From the NCBI GenBank assembly GCA_964392085.1, contig CAYMOV010000099.1, forward strand, positions 1 to 8,482: a stretch of DNA of 8,482 nt. Reading direction: 5' to 3'. The notes beneath the pieces are model-generated. The model saw only the letters and a program-made list of their open reading frames with translations. It had not been told where the DNA came from and searched no databases. Position numbers and translations under genes: made by a program. This DNA is from CAYMOV01 sp964392085. GTDB lineage: Bacteria; Oederibacteriota; Muellerivitia; Muellerivitales; Muellerivitaceae. Below are positions 1-6,333 of the stretch, piece by piece. Within the stretch, counting starts at the first letter, position 1. Every line of letters starts with the position of its first letter.

Positions 1-1
1 C

Positions 2-346
2 TTCGCGGGCATGGGCTTGGCCTGGGCGGTGTACGGCCAGAAGAAGACCTTCGTGGTGGACCAGACCGAGAAGCGCTTGCCGGGCCTCCGGGAGATCCTG
101 CAGAACAAGTTCTACGTGGATGAGATTTACGACCACACGGTATTGGCGGCGGTGCGCCTGACCGCCCAATACGTGTCCTTCAAATTCATCGACCAGATGG
201 TCATCGAAAAGGCGGTGGACATCTGCGTGGCCGGTGTCCAGGCCCTAGGCCGGTTCGCGCGCCGCCTGCAGACCGGGTCCGTGCGCTGGACGGTCGCGGG
301 ACTGGCCGCCGGCGCGGCCTTCCTCCTTTTCTGGGTGGTCCGATGA
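2..346 (+). CDS. nuoL: NADH-quinone oxidoreductase subunit L, C-terminal part (5' end outside window)
   Basis: This is the last ~114 codons of NuoL, the largest antiporter-like membrane subunit of respiratory complex I. NuoL helps translocate protons across the inner membrane while NADH electrons pass to quinone. The frame is open from the window edge, so the first Met seen at 11 is internal. The clearest family signature is the stretch NKFYVDEIYD at 104-133, typical of the NuoL C-terminal region after the lateral amphipathic helix. It is followed by a mixed segment and a final hydrophobic helix ending WVVR just before TGA at 344-346. The gene is followed after 34 bp by nuoM and then nuoN, the usual L-M-N order, which strongly supports the call. 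Nothing looks broken in the part that is visible. Confidence 0.93.
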   Translation, partial: FAGMGLAWAVYGQKKTFVVDQTEKRLPGLREILQNKFYVDEIYDHTVLAAVRLTAQYVSFKFIDQMVIEKAVDICVAGVQALGRFARRLQTGSVRWTVAGLAAGAAFLLFWVVR

Positions 347-380
347 ACTTCCACCGGACGACCGACCCAGGGGTGAAAAC

Positions 381-1919
381 GTGCAACTGACCGCCCTCAT
401 CCTCTACCCGCTCCTCGGGGCCTTCCTCGTGGCGGTCCTGCCCAAGACCTGGGCCAAGTGGACGGCGCTGGCCGTCTCAACGGCCCTGTTCTTCACGGCC
501 TGGTCCCTTTACGGCGGTTTTGACCAGGCCGACGGCGGCTTCCAGTTCGGCGTGGACCGCGAGCTTTTGCCCGCCCTAGGGGTGCGATTGCACCTCGGGC
601 TCGACGGCATTTCCCTCTGGCTCGTGATCTTGACGGCCTTCCTCACGCCCCTGGTGATCCTTGGCAGCTTCAAGACCATCCAGACCCGGGAACGGGGCTA
701 CTACGCCCTGATGTTGGTGCTCGAGTCCGCCATGGTCGGCGCCTTCGTGGCCCTCGACCTGGTGCTCTTCTACATTTTCTGGGAGCTGATGCTGGTACCG
801 ATGTTCTTCCTGATCGGCCTTTGGGGCGGCGAGAACCGCATCTACGCCACCGTCAAGTTCGTGCTCTTCACCTTGGTGGGGTCCCTGCCCATGCTGGTGC
901 TGATCCTGCTCGTGGGCCACGCGGGCCACAGCTTCGACTACGTGAAACTGCTCGAGAACCGCCTGCCGCAGGACCTCCAGCTCTGGGGCTTCCTGGCCTT
1001 CGGCCTCGCCTTCATGATCAAGGTGCCCCTGGTGCCCTTCCATACCTGGTTGCCCGACGCCCACACCGAGGCGCCCGCCGGCGGGTCCGTGATCCTCGCG
1101 GGCGTCCTGCTGAAGATGGGGACCTACGGCCTCCTGCGCTTCTGCCTGCCTTTGTTCCCGGACGCCTCCCAGACCTTGGCGCCGCTCCTGACGGTCCTGG
1201 CGGTCATCGGCGTCATCCATGGAGCGCTCTGCGCGGCGGTCCAGCCCGACATGAAGCGGTTGGTGGCCTATTCCTCCGTGTCGCACATGGGCTTCATCGT
1301 GCTGGGCATCTTCACCTTCACGCTCCAGGGTATGCAGGGCTCCGTCCTCCAGATGCTCAACCACGCGGTCTCCACGGGCGCGCTCTTCTTCCTGGTGGGA
1401 ATGATCTACGACCAGCGACACACCCGGAAAATCGAGGACTACGGCGGCCTGGCCAAGGTGGTGCCCCTGTTCGCGGCGGCGTTCCTCTTCACGTCGCTGG
1501 CCTCCGCGGCCCTGCCGGGCCTCTGCGGCTTCGTGGGCGAGTACCTGATCCTGTCCGCGGCCTGGAAGACCTCGCCGATCCCCACGGCGGTGGCGTCCCT
1601 CGGGGTGATCCTGGGGGCCTGGTACCTCTTCTCGCTCTACAACCGGGTCTTCCTGGGGCCGGTGAAGCACGAGGCGAACCTGAAGATGAAGGACATGTCC
1701 CTGCGGGAAGGCCTGGTGTTGGCGCCCCTGCTGGTGATGATGCTTTACTTGGGCGTCCAACCACGCGGCTTCCTGGCGCCCATGGAAAAAAGTTTGGAGC
1801 TGTCCGTGATCAACCGCCTCAAGCCGCCCCCGGTCATGACCGACTTCGCGGCGGAACAGAAGCACCTGATCGATGAGGGCCGCGTAAAACTGCGCCCGGG
1901 CCGGAGGAACGGACGATGA
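381..1919 (+). CDS. nuoM: NADH-quinone oxidoreductase subunit M
   Basis: NuoM is one of the three antiporter-like proton-channel subunits of complex I. The predicted 512 aa agree with the usual ~500 aa, and the protein is almost entirely transmembrane helices. The expected functional residues are visible: Glu135 in FWELMLVPMF, Lys214 in MIKVPLVPFHTW, Lys245 in LLKMGTYG and Glu387 in GFVGEYL. The Lys-Lys and Lys-Glu spacings (31 and 142) equal those between Lys234, Lys265 and Glu407 of E. coli NuoM. The discontinuous-helix motif WLPDAHTEAPAGGS and the stretch PDMKRLVAYSSVSHMG are also typical. Translation probably starts at GTG 381 with AGGGG about 7 bases upstream; no upstream in-frame alternative is better. 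A polar tail of roughly 40 residues ends the protein. Its stop overlaps the nuoN start (ATGA), which suggests coupled translation. Confidence 0.97.
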   Translation: MQLTALILYPLLGAFLVAVLPKTWAKWTALAVSTALFFTAWSLYGGFDQADGGFQFGVDRELLPALGVRLHLGLDGISLWLVILTAFLTPLVILGSFKTIQTRERGYYALMLVLESAMVGAFVALDLVLFYIFWELMLVPMFFLIGLWGGENRIYATVKFVLFTLVGSLPMLVLILLVGHAGHSFDYVKLLENRLPQDLQLWGFLAFGLAFMIKVPLVPFHTWLPDAHTEAPAGGSVILAGVLLKMGTYGLLRFCLPLFPDASQTLAPLLTVLAVIGVIHGALCAAVQPDMKRLVAYSSVSHMGFIVLGIFTFTLQGMQGSVLQMLNHAVSTGALFFLVGMIYDQRHTRKIEDYGGLAKVVPLFAAAFLFTSLASAALPGLCGFVGEYLILSAAWKTSPIPTAVASLGVILGAWYLFSLYNRVFLGPVKHEANLKMKDMSLREGLVLAPLLVMMLYLGVQPRGFLAPMEKSLELSVINRLKPPPVMTDFAAEQKHLIDEGRVKLRPGRRNGR

Positions 1920-3325
1920 GCCCCTTGCAGGCTTTCCTGCCCCTTTGGGTCACCCTGGCCGGGGCGCTCCTGCTCTTGGCCCTTGAGGCGCTGGGCCGCG
2001 AGGCGGGACGCCGCGCCGCGCCGGTGCTGGCCGCCGCCGTCCTGATGGCGGCGCTGGTGGCCGACTTTCATACATTGGCCTCGCCTGGCGCCCCCGGGCT
2101 TTTGTTCTCCGGGGCCCTGGTGGTGGACAAGCTCACGCTCTGGTCCTCCGCCGCGATCCTCTTCGCCGCCCTTTTCGCCGTGGGAAGCGCCGCGCCCTAC
2201 CTGCGGCGCGAGAAGGCCGTGACCGGCGAGTACTACGCCCTCCTGTTGTTCGCGGCGTCCGGGGCCCTGATCCTGGCCTCCGCCGAGGAACTGCTGACCC
2301 TCTTCATCGGGCTGGAACTGCTCTCGCTCCCGGCCTACGTCTTGGCGGGCTACCTGCGCTTCAAGGAGGAATCCTCCGAGGCCGCCCTGAAGTACTTCCT
2401 CCCCGGCGCCTTCGCCTCGGCGCTCCTGCTCTACGGCTCCGCCCTTCTGTACGGCGCCTCGGGTTCCACCTTCTTCACGGGCATCCGGGCGGCGGTCACC
2501 TCCGGCTCCGCGCCCTTGCTCTACGTGACCGCGGGCGGCGCCCTGGTGTTGGGCGCCCTGGCCTTCAAGGTGGCCGCCGCGCCGTTCCACGCCTGGGCCC
2601 CCGACGTCTACGAGGGTTCGCCCGGCCCTTCCGTGGTCTTCCTCGCCACCGCCGTGAAGGCCGCCGCCTTCACCGCCCTGCTGCGGCTCTTCCTCGACGC
2701 CCTTGGCCCCCAGCCGGTCTGGGGCGAGGCGCTCGGCCTATTGGCGGTCCTGACCCTGGCCATTGGGAATTTGGGGGCGTTGGTGCAGACCCGCGTGAAG
2801 CGCATGTTGGCCTACTCCAGCGTGGCCCACGCGGGGTACGTGCTGGTCGGATTGTCGGTGGTCGGGGTCGCGCCCGACGCGGACGTGGCGCGCGGTGTGG
2901 CGTTCTACCTGACGGCCTACACCTTCATGACGGCGGGGGCCTTCGCGTTCCTGTCCTGGGCCTCGGGGCCCGGCGAGAAACTCGAGAATTTCTCGGACTT
3001 CGACGGCTACGCGGCCAAACGGCCCGGCGAGGCCCTGGCCTTCTCGGTGTTCCTGTTCTCCCTGGCGGGCATGCCGCCCACCGGCGGCTTTTTCGGGAAA
3101 TACATGCTCTTCAAGCTGGCCGTGGACCATGGCCGAGCCGACCTGGCGTTCATCGCCATCATCTTCAGCCTGGTTTCCTTCGCTTATTACCTGAAGCCCA
3201 TCATCTCCATGTACATGAAACCCGGCACCCAGGAACCCGTCCCGGTGTCCCGGGCCCACCAAGCCGTCCTGCTTCTGGCCCTGCTGGGCGTGCTGGTTCT
3301 GGGCTTCATGCCCATGCCGTTCTGA
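1916..3325 (+). CDS. nuoN: NADH-quinone oxidoreductase subunit N
   Basis: NuoN is the third antiporter-like subunit of complex I and usually the last gene of the nuo operon. It has 469 aa, slightly shorter than E. coli NuoN (485). The proton-channel residues are all seen: Glu134 in LELLSLPAY, Lys218 in FKVAAAPFHAW, Lys248 in AVKAAAF, and Lys395 in GGFFGKYM, corresponding to E. coli Glu133, Lys217, Lys247 and Lys395. The signature APDVYEGSPGPSV follows Lys218 as in other NuoN proteins. The ATG at 1916 lies inside the end of nuoM and is preceded by a strong GGAGG at 1903-1907, 8 bases away, so the start is well supported. The rest is hydrophobic helices, with the last one running to the C-terminus. 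No nuo gene follows, so this is probably the operon end. Confidence 0.97.
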   Translation: MSPLQAFLPLWVTLAGALLLLALEALGREAGRRAAPVLAAAVLMAALVADFHTLASPGAPGLLFSGALVVDKLTLWSSAAILFAALFAVGSAAPYLRREKAVTGEYYALLLFAASGALILASAEELLTLFIGLELLSLPAYVLAGYLRFKEESSEAALKYFLPGAFASALLLYGSALLYGASGSTFFTGIRAAVTSGSAPLLYVTAGGALVLGALAFKVAAAPFHAWAPDVYEGSPGPSVVFLATAVKAAAFTALLRLFLDALGPQPVWGEALGLLAVLTLAIGNLGALVQTRVKRMLAYSSVAHAGYVLVGLSVVGVAPDADVARGVAFYLTAYTFMTAGAFAFLSWASGPGEKLENFSDFDGYAAKRPGEALAFSVFLFSLAGMPPTGGFFGKYMLFKLAVDHGRADLAFIAIIFSLVSFAYYLKPIISMYMKPGTQEPVPVSRAHQAVLLLALLGVLVLGFMPMPF

Positions 3326-3337
3326 ACGTTTTTCCAC

Positions 3338-3388
3338 ACGGATATTCCGGAATTCGGTTTCGACGTTTCTGTCGGGTGAATTATCCGT
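3338..3388. repeat. Imperfect inverted repeat downstream of nuoN
   Basis: The left arm ACGGATATTC (3338-3347) is complementary to GAATTATCCGT (3378-3388) with a single bulged base, giving about 10 pairs. The enclosed 30 bases hold a small inner hairpin, CGAC (3361-3364) with GTCG (3371-3374). There is no run of T after the right arm, so it does not look like a classic intrinsic terminator. It could be the processed or stabilising 3' end of the nuo transcript, or an operator for the next gene. Complementarity is read directly; function is not known. Confidence 0.4.
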
Positions 3389-3412
3389 CGGTTCCTACCC
3401 TGACCTAGATTG

Positions 3413-3441
3413 TTGCCCGCTCGCAATTTTTCCATTACAGT
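3413..3441 (+). promoter_or_regulatory. Possible sigma-70-type promoter for the phosphohexomutase gene
   Basis: A TTGCCC (3413-3418) and a TACAGT (3436-3441) are separated by 17 bases in the most AT-rich part of the gap upstream of 3493. Each box matches only about four of the six consensus bases. A TATAAA at 3468-3473 is closer to a -10 box, but it would place transcription start at the ribosome binding site and has no -35 box at the right distance. This is a weak call based on spacing and context only. Confidence 0.25.
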
Positions 3442-3492
3442 TTGGGTGCCTCGACGACTGACCTCCGTATAAAAAAAGGAGTTTGCTGAACC

Positions 3493-4917
3493 ATGGGCAA
3501 GATCACCTTCGGAACCTCGGGTTGGCGGGCGATCCTCGCCGACGACTTCACCTTCGCCAACGTGCGCATCGCCGTGGGCGCCATCGCCAAGACCCTCCAG
3601 AAGGACGGCTCGGCCAACAAGGGCCTGGTCGTCGCGGCCGACTACCGGTTCTTCTCCGAGGAGTTCATGGAACTCACGAGCCGCGTGCTCGCGGGCTACG
3701 GCATCCCGGTCTACCTCACCCCCGTCGGCACACCGACCCCCACGGTCTCCTATGAGCTTTTGCGCCGCGGTTGCGCCGGCTCCATCAACTTCACCGCCAG
3801 CCACAACCCCTACCAGTACCAAGGCCTGAAGTTCAACGGCATGGACGGCGGCCCGGCCCCCGTCCACGTGACCCAGGCCTTGGAAAAGGAAGCCGAGGCC
3901 CTGGGCGCCTCCGGCGAGGCCATCCCCGAGATGGCGCTCGAGACCGCCCGCGAGAAGGGGCTGGTCCGCGACATCGACCCCAAGGCCGACTACTTCAAGC
4001 GCATCCGCGAAATCGTGCGGTTCGACCTGCTCCGCCAGGCCCGCATGAAGATCGTCGTGGATCCCATGAACGGCTGCGGAATCGGCTACCTCGACACCCT
4101 GCTCCAGGAGTCCGGTGTCCAGGTCAAGGTCATCCGCAACACCCGGGATCCTTTCTTCGGGCACCACCACCCGGAACCCGGCGTCAAGGAACTGGTGGAG
4201 GCCGCGGGGCTGGTCCGCACCTGGCCCGCCCACTTGGGGCTGGCCAATGACGGTGACGCCGACCGGTTCGGCATCCTGGATTCCGACGGCACCTACCTGA
4301 CCTCCAACGAGGTGCTGGCGGTGTTGCTCGACCACCTTCTCACGACCCGCGACTGGAAGGGCGCCCTGGTCCGTTCGGTGGCCACCACGCACCTGCTCGA
4401 CGCCATCGCAGCCTCCAAGGGCGTACCGGTGCGCGAGACCCCCGTGGGGTTCAAGTACATCGCCGAGGTCATGGCGAAGGAGCCGATCATCCTGGGCGGG
4501 GAAGAGTCGGGGGGGTTGACGGTGCACGGCCACATCCCCGAGAAGGACGGCATCCTGGCTTGCCTGCTGATGGCCGAGGCGGGAGCGACGTCGGGGCGAC
4601 AACTCAAGTCCGTCCTCCAGCGCATCTATAAGGAACATGGGAACTTCTTCGGCGACCGCTTGAACCTCAAGCTCAAACCCGGACTCCGGGAGACCCTCGT
4701 GGACCGGTTCAAGAACAACCCGCCCTCCGAGATCGCGGGCCGCAAGGTCGAGAAGGTTTTGACCATCGACGGCTTCAAGTTCTTCCTGTCGGGCGGCGAT
4801 TGGATCATGGTGCGGTTCTCCGGCACCGAACCCCTGGTCCGTTGTTACATCGAGTCCCGGACGCAGGAGGGCCTCGAGGCGCTCCGCGAGGCCGGCCGGG
4901 GTTTGACGGCCCCTTGA
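3493..4917 (+). CDS. Phosphoglucomutase/phosphomannomutase family protein (alpha-D-phosphohexomutase)
   Basis: This enzyme interconverts hexose 1-phosphate and 6-phosphate in the cytoplasm, feeding sugar nucleotides, polysaccharide or glycogen. The protein is 474 aa, normal for the family, and all four active-site loops are present. These are the N-terminal GTSGWR (7-12); the phosphoserine loop TASHNP with catalytic Ser103; the Mg-binding loop DGDADR with Asp253, Asp255 and Asp257; and the sugar-binding loop GGEESGG (335-341). The phosphate-binding loop RFSGTEPLVR (441-450) lies in the C-terminal domain. The ATG at 3493 is preceded by AGGAG at 3477-3481, with a rather long 11-base spacer. The sugar loop reads EES, as in phosphoglucomutases, rather than the EQS of GlmM or the EMS of classic PMM/PGM, so glucose 1-phosphate is my preferred substrate. 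Mannose or glucosamine phosphate cannot be excluded. It stands alone, 167 bp after nuoN. Confidence 0.93.
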   Translation: MGKITFGTSGWRAILADDFTFANVRIAVGAIAKTLQKDGSANKGLVVAADYRFFSEEFMELTSRVLAGYGIPVYLTPVGTPTPTVSYELLRRGCAGSINFTASHNPYQYQGLKFNGMDGGPAPVHVTQALEKEAEALGASGEAIPEMALETAREKGLVRDIDPKADYFKRIREIVRFDLLRQARMKIVVDPMNGCGIGYLDTLLQESGVQVKVIRNTRDPFFGHHHPEPGVKELVEAAGLVRTWPAHLGLANDGDADRFGILDSDGTYLTSNEVLAVLLDHLLTTRDWKGALVRSVATTHLLDAIAASKGVPVRETPVGFKYIAEVMAKEPIILGGEESGGLTVHGHIPEKDGILACLLMAEAGATSGRQLKSVLQRIYKEHGNFFGDRLNLKLKPGLRETLVDRFKNNPPSEIAGRKVEKVLTIDGFKFFLSGGDWIMVRFSGTEPLVRCYIESRTQEGLEALREAGRGLTAP

Positions 4918-4932
4918 CTTCGTTCCTTCCCT

Positions 4933-5042
4933 AAAACCCCACAACCCCTGACCTGGGGGTTCCCATGCGACAAATCACGGGAACCTCACGAATTCACCGT
5001 GTCCTGAGGGACCCATCGGCCGAATTCGGAAAAAGGGGTTTT
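4933..5042. other. Non-coding region with nested inverted repeats between phosphohexomutase and cyclase
   Basis: I see no convincing gene in 4918-5148. The outer arms AAAACCCC (4933-4940) and GGGGTTTT (5035-5042) are perfect 8-base complements. Inside, GGGGTTCCC (4956-4964) can pair with GGGAACCTC (4979-4987) with one G-T wobble. The same GGGGTT can instead pair with AACCCC (4943-4948), so these two stems exclude each other. Further pieces are GTCC/GGAC with a TGAG loop (5001-5012) and the perfect palindrome CCGAATTCGG (5020-5029). Only four T follow the last G run. It could be the terminator region of the upstream gene, an attenuator, or a small structured RNA; none of these is proven. Confidence 0.4.
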
Positions 5043-5093
5043 CAGCCACGCTTCCCCGGTCTCCTGACACGTCCATTCCCCCTATGTTTGCGT

Positions 5094-5099
5094 TAAAAT
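5094..5099 (+). promoter_or_regulatory. Possible -10 box for the cyclase gene
   Basis: TAAAAT matches the -10 consensus at five of six bases and stands out from the GC-rich surroundings. No good -35 box lies 16-18 bases upstream; the best one, CTGACA at 5064-5069, is 24 bases away. Transcription from here would begin near 5106, which removes the ATG at 5098 as a start and leaves about 43 bases before the ATG at 5149. Confidence 0.3.
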
Positions 5100-5148
5100 G
5101 GCCGTCCGGTCGCGGGTCCATCCGACAGTTCCCGACCTTGGGGTATTC

Positions 5149-6189
5149 ATGGAAAACGAAAAACCTACAAAAAGCATCGTGGTCCGGATCCAGGACTTCG
5201 TGGGCTTTGTCCTCCTTTGGCTGTTCCTCTCCTTCAGCTTCTATGTGATCGCCACGAAGTTCACGATGGATTCCTACAACGCCCAGACCCTGGCCCAGAT
5301 CTTCGCCCTGATCCTCCTGGTGTGGTGGTTCCTGGTGAACTGGCGTTCCAAGGTGGCGTTTCTTTACCAGCTCCAGGAGTTCCTCCGGGAACGCAACATG
5401 CTGCCCTACCACCTGCCCCTCTTCCGGGGGGGCATGCCATGGTCCCTTAAGCCCAAGCGCGAGGAGATCCTCCGGGCCACCGCGGGCCAATACGACACCC
5501 TGACCCAGAAGGCCGCGGAGGCCAACAAGACCCTGGAGAAGTACCTGGGCAGCAACGTCAGCGACCAGGCGGTCAAGAGCGCCGGTAAGAACGAGACCGG
5601 GGGCCAGCTCCGGCGGGTCTACGTGCTCTTTTCCGACATCCGCGGGTTCACCCAGATGGCCGAGAAGCTCAAGCCCGAGGAGACCGTCGACGTCCTGAAC
5701 CGGATGTTCACCGCCATGGAGGAGGTCCTCACCCAGAACGGCGGCGACATCAACAAGTACATCGGCGACGCGATCTTCGCCTATTTCCGCCGCCCCTACG
5801 GCGACGAGTCGGAGGCCTGCCAGAAGGTCCTACGGGCCGCCCTGCGCATGCAGGACCGCTTTGAGAGCCTCAACGCCCGGTACCGGGTCAGCTACAGCCA
5901 GCCCGTGGAGATCGGCTTGGGCATCGGCATCACCGCGGGGGAGGCCATCGTGGGCAACATGGGGTCGCCCAACCGCCTGGAGTTCACCCTGATCGGCGAC
6001 TCCATCAACCTGGCCTCGCGGCTTTGCGGCATCGCCAAGCACGGCCAGGTTTTGGTGAACGAGGACATGGCCAACGCCGCGGAGCATTCCTTCGAGATGC
6101 TGGCCATGCCGCCGGTCGCCATCAAGGGCAAGACCGGCATGCACACCCCCTACGCGGTCGTGGGCGAGAAACTCACGATGTCGCGTTGA
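5149..6189 (+). CDS. Membrane-anchored class III adenylate cyclase
   Basis: This gene probably makes cAMP from ATP. The protein (346 aa) has a short basic cytoplasmic N-terminus, two membrane helices (about 17-35 and 48-64) and a linker of about 90 residues. That linker ends in KYLGSNVSD, the short helix often found just before class III catalytic domains. The catalytic domain runs from about 155 to 340. Metal-binding Asp163 lies in FSDIRGF and Asp207 in KYIGD. Lys203 sits at the adenine-selecting position, Thr280 replaces the Asp partner as in class IIIb enzymes, and Asn287 and Arg291 (NLASR) are the transition-state residues. The set is therefore complete and favours ATP over GTP. I chose ATG 5149 over the in-frame ATG 5098 because the extra 17 residues are unlike the family and a -10-like box overlaps 5098. 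A weak GGGG at 5140-5143 is the only ribosome binding site. No separate sensory domain is visible apart from the membrane hairpin. Confidence 0.92.
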   Translation: MENEKPTKSIVVRIQDFVGFVLLWLFLSFSFYVIATKFTMDSYNAQTLAQIFALILLVWWFLVNWRSKVAFLYQLQEFLRERNMLPYHLPLFRGGMPWSLKPKREEILRATAGQYDTLTQKAAEANKTLEKYLGSNVSDQAVKSAGKNETGGQLRRVYVLFSDIRGFTQMAEKLKPEETVDVLNRMFTAMEEVLTQNGGDINKYIGDAIFAYFRRPYGDESEACQKVLRAALRMQDRFESLNARYRVSYSQPVEIGLGIGITAGEAIVGNMGSPNRLEFTLIGDSINLASRLCGIAKHGQVLVNEDMANAAEHSFEMLAMPPVAIKGKTGMHTPYAVVGEKLTMSR

Positions 6190-6221
6190 CGTTGTGCGGA
6201 CCTCCGATCCACACCCTCATG

Positions 6222-6234
6222 GGGGCTTCGCCCC
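6222..6234 (+). terminator. GC hairpin after the cyclase gene
   Basis: GGGGC (6222-6226) and GCCCC (6230-6234) form a perfect 5-bp stem with loop TTC, 33 bases after the cyclase stop. The following bases (TCTGTA) are only mildly T-rich, so termination would be weak. It may partly separate cyclase transcription from the downstream ATPase. Confidence 0.35.
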
Positions 6235-6288
6235 TCTGTACCCCAAGGCGATATCTGTCTGGTCTGCGTGATCGTTGAGGACCCAGTG

Positions 6289-6333
6289 ATGAGCAGAAAT
6301 GCCAACCAACCGTCTTGCTCGGCCCTCCCATGA
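6289..6333 (+). CDS. Putative 14-residue leader peptide overlapping the ATPase start
   Basis: A very short reading frame (MSRNANQPSCSALP) begins at ATG 6289, 7 bases after a good ribosome binding site GAGGA (6277-6281). It ends at TGA 6331-6333. That stop overlaps the ATG of the ATPase gene at 6330 in the form ATGA, the same arrangement as nuoM/nuoN in this window. The ATPase start has no ribosome binding site of its own (pyrimidine-rich CCCTCCC precedes it), so ribosomes finishing here could restart on the ATPase gene. The peptide has no recognisable function and no run of a single regulatory amino acid. This is inferred from spacing and overlap only. Confidence 0.4.
   Translation: MSRNANQPSCSALP

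Noticed and set aside
576..1865. A 429-codon open frame on the - strand across nuoM
   Set aside because: NuoM is beyond doubt on the + strand, and the antisense protein is a low-complexity His/Gln/Glu-rich shadow.
3187..4944. A 585-codon open frame on the - strand over the phosphohexomutase gene
   Set aside because: The + strand carries a complete enzyme with all active-site loops. The antisense product is rich in His, Gln, Gly and Arg with no recognisable motif, as expected for a shadow frame in high-GC DNA.
5098..5148. ATG 5098 as the cyclase start
   Set aside because: The added residues do not look like family sequence, no ribosome binding site precedes it, and a -10-like TAAAAT overlaps the codon.
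6185..6215. TTGACG at the end of the cyclase gene as a -35 box for the ATPase
   Set aside because: No acceptable -10 sequence lies 16-18 bases downstream.
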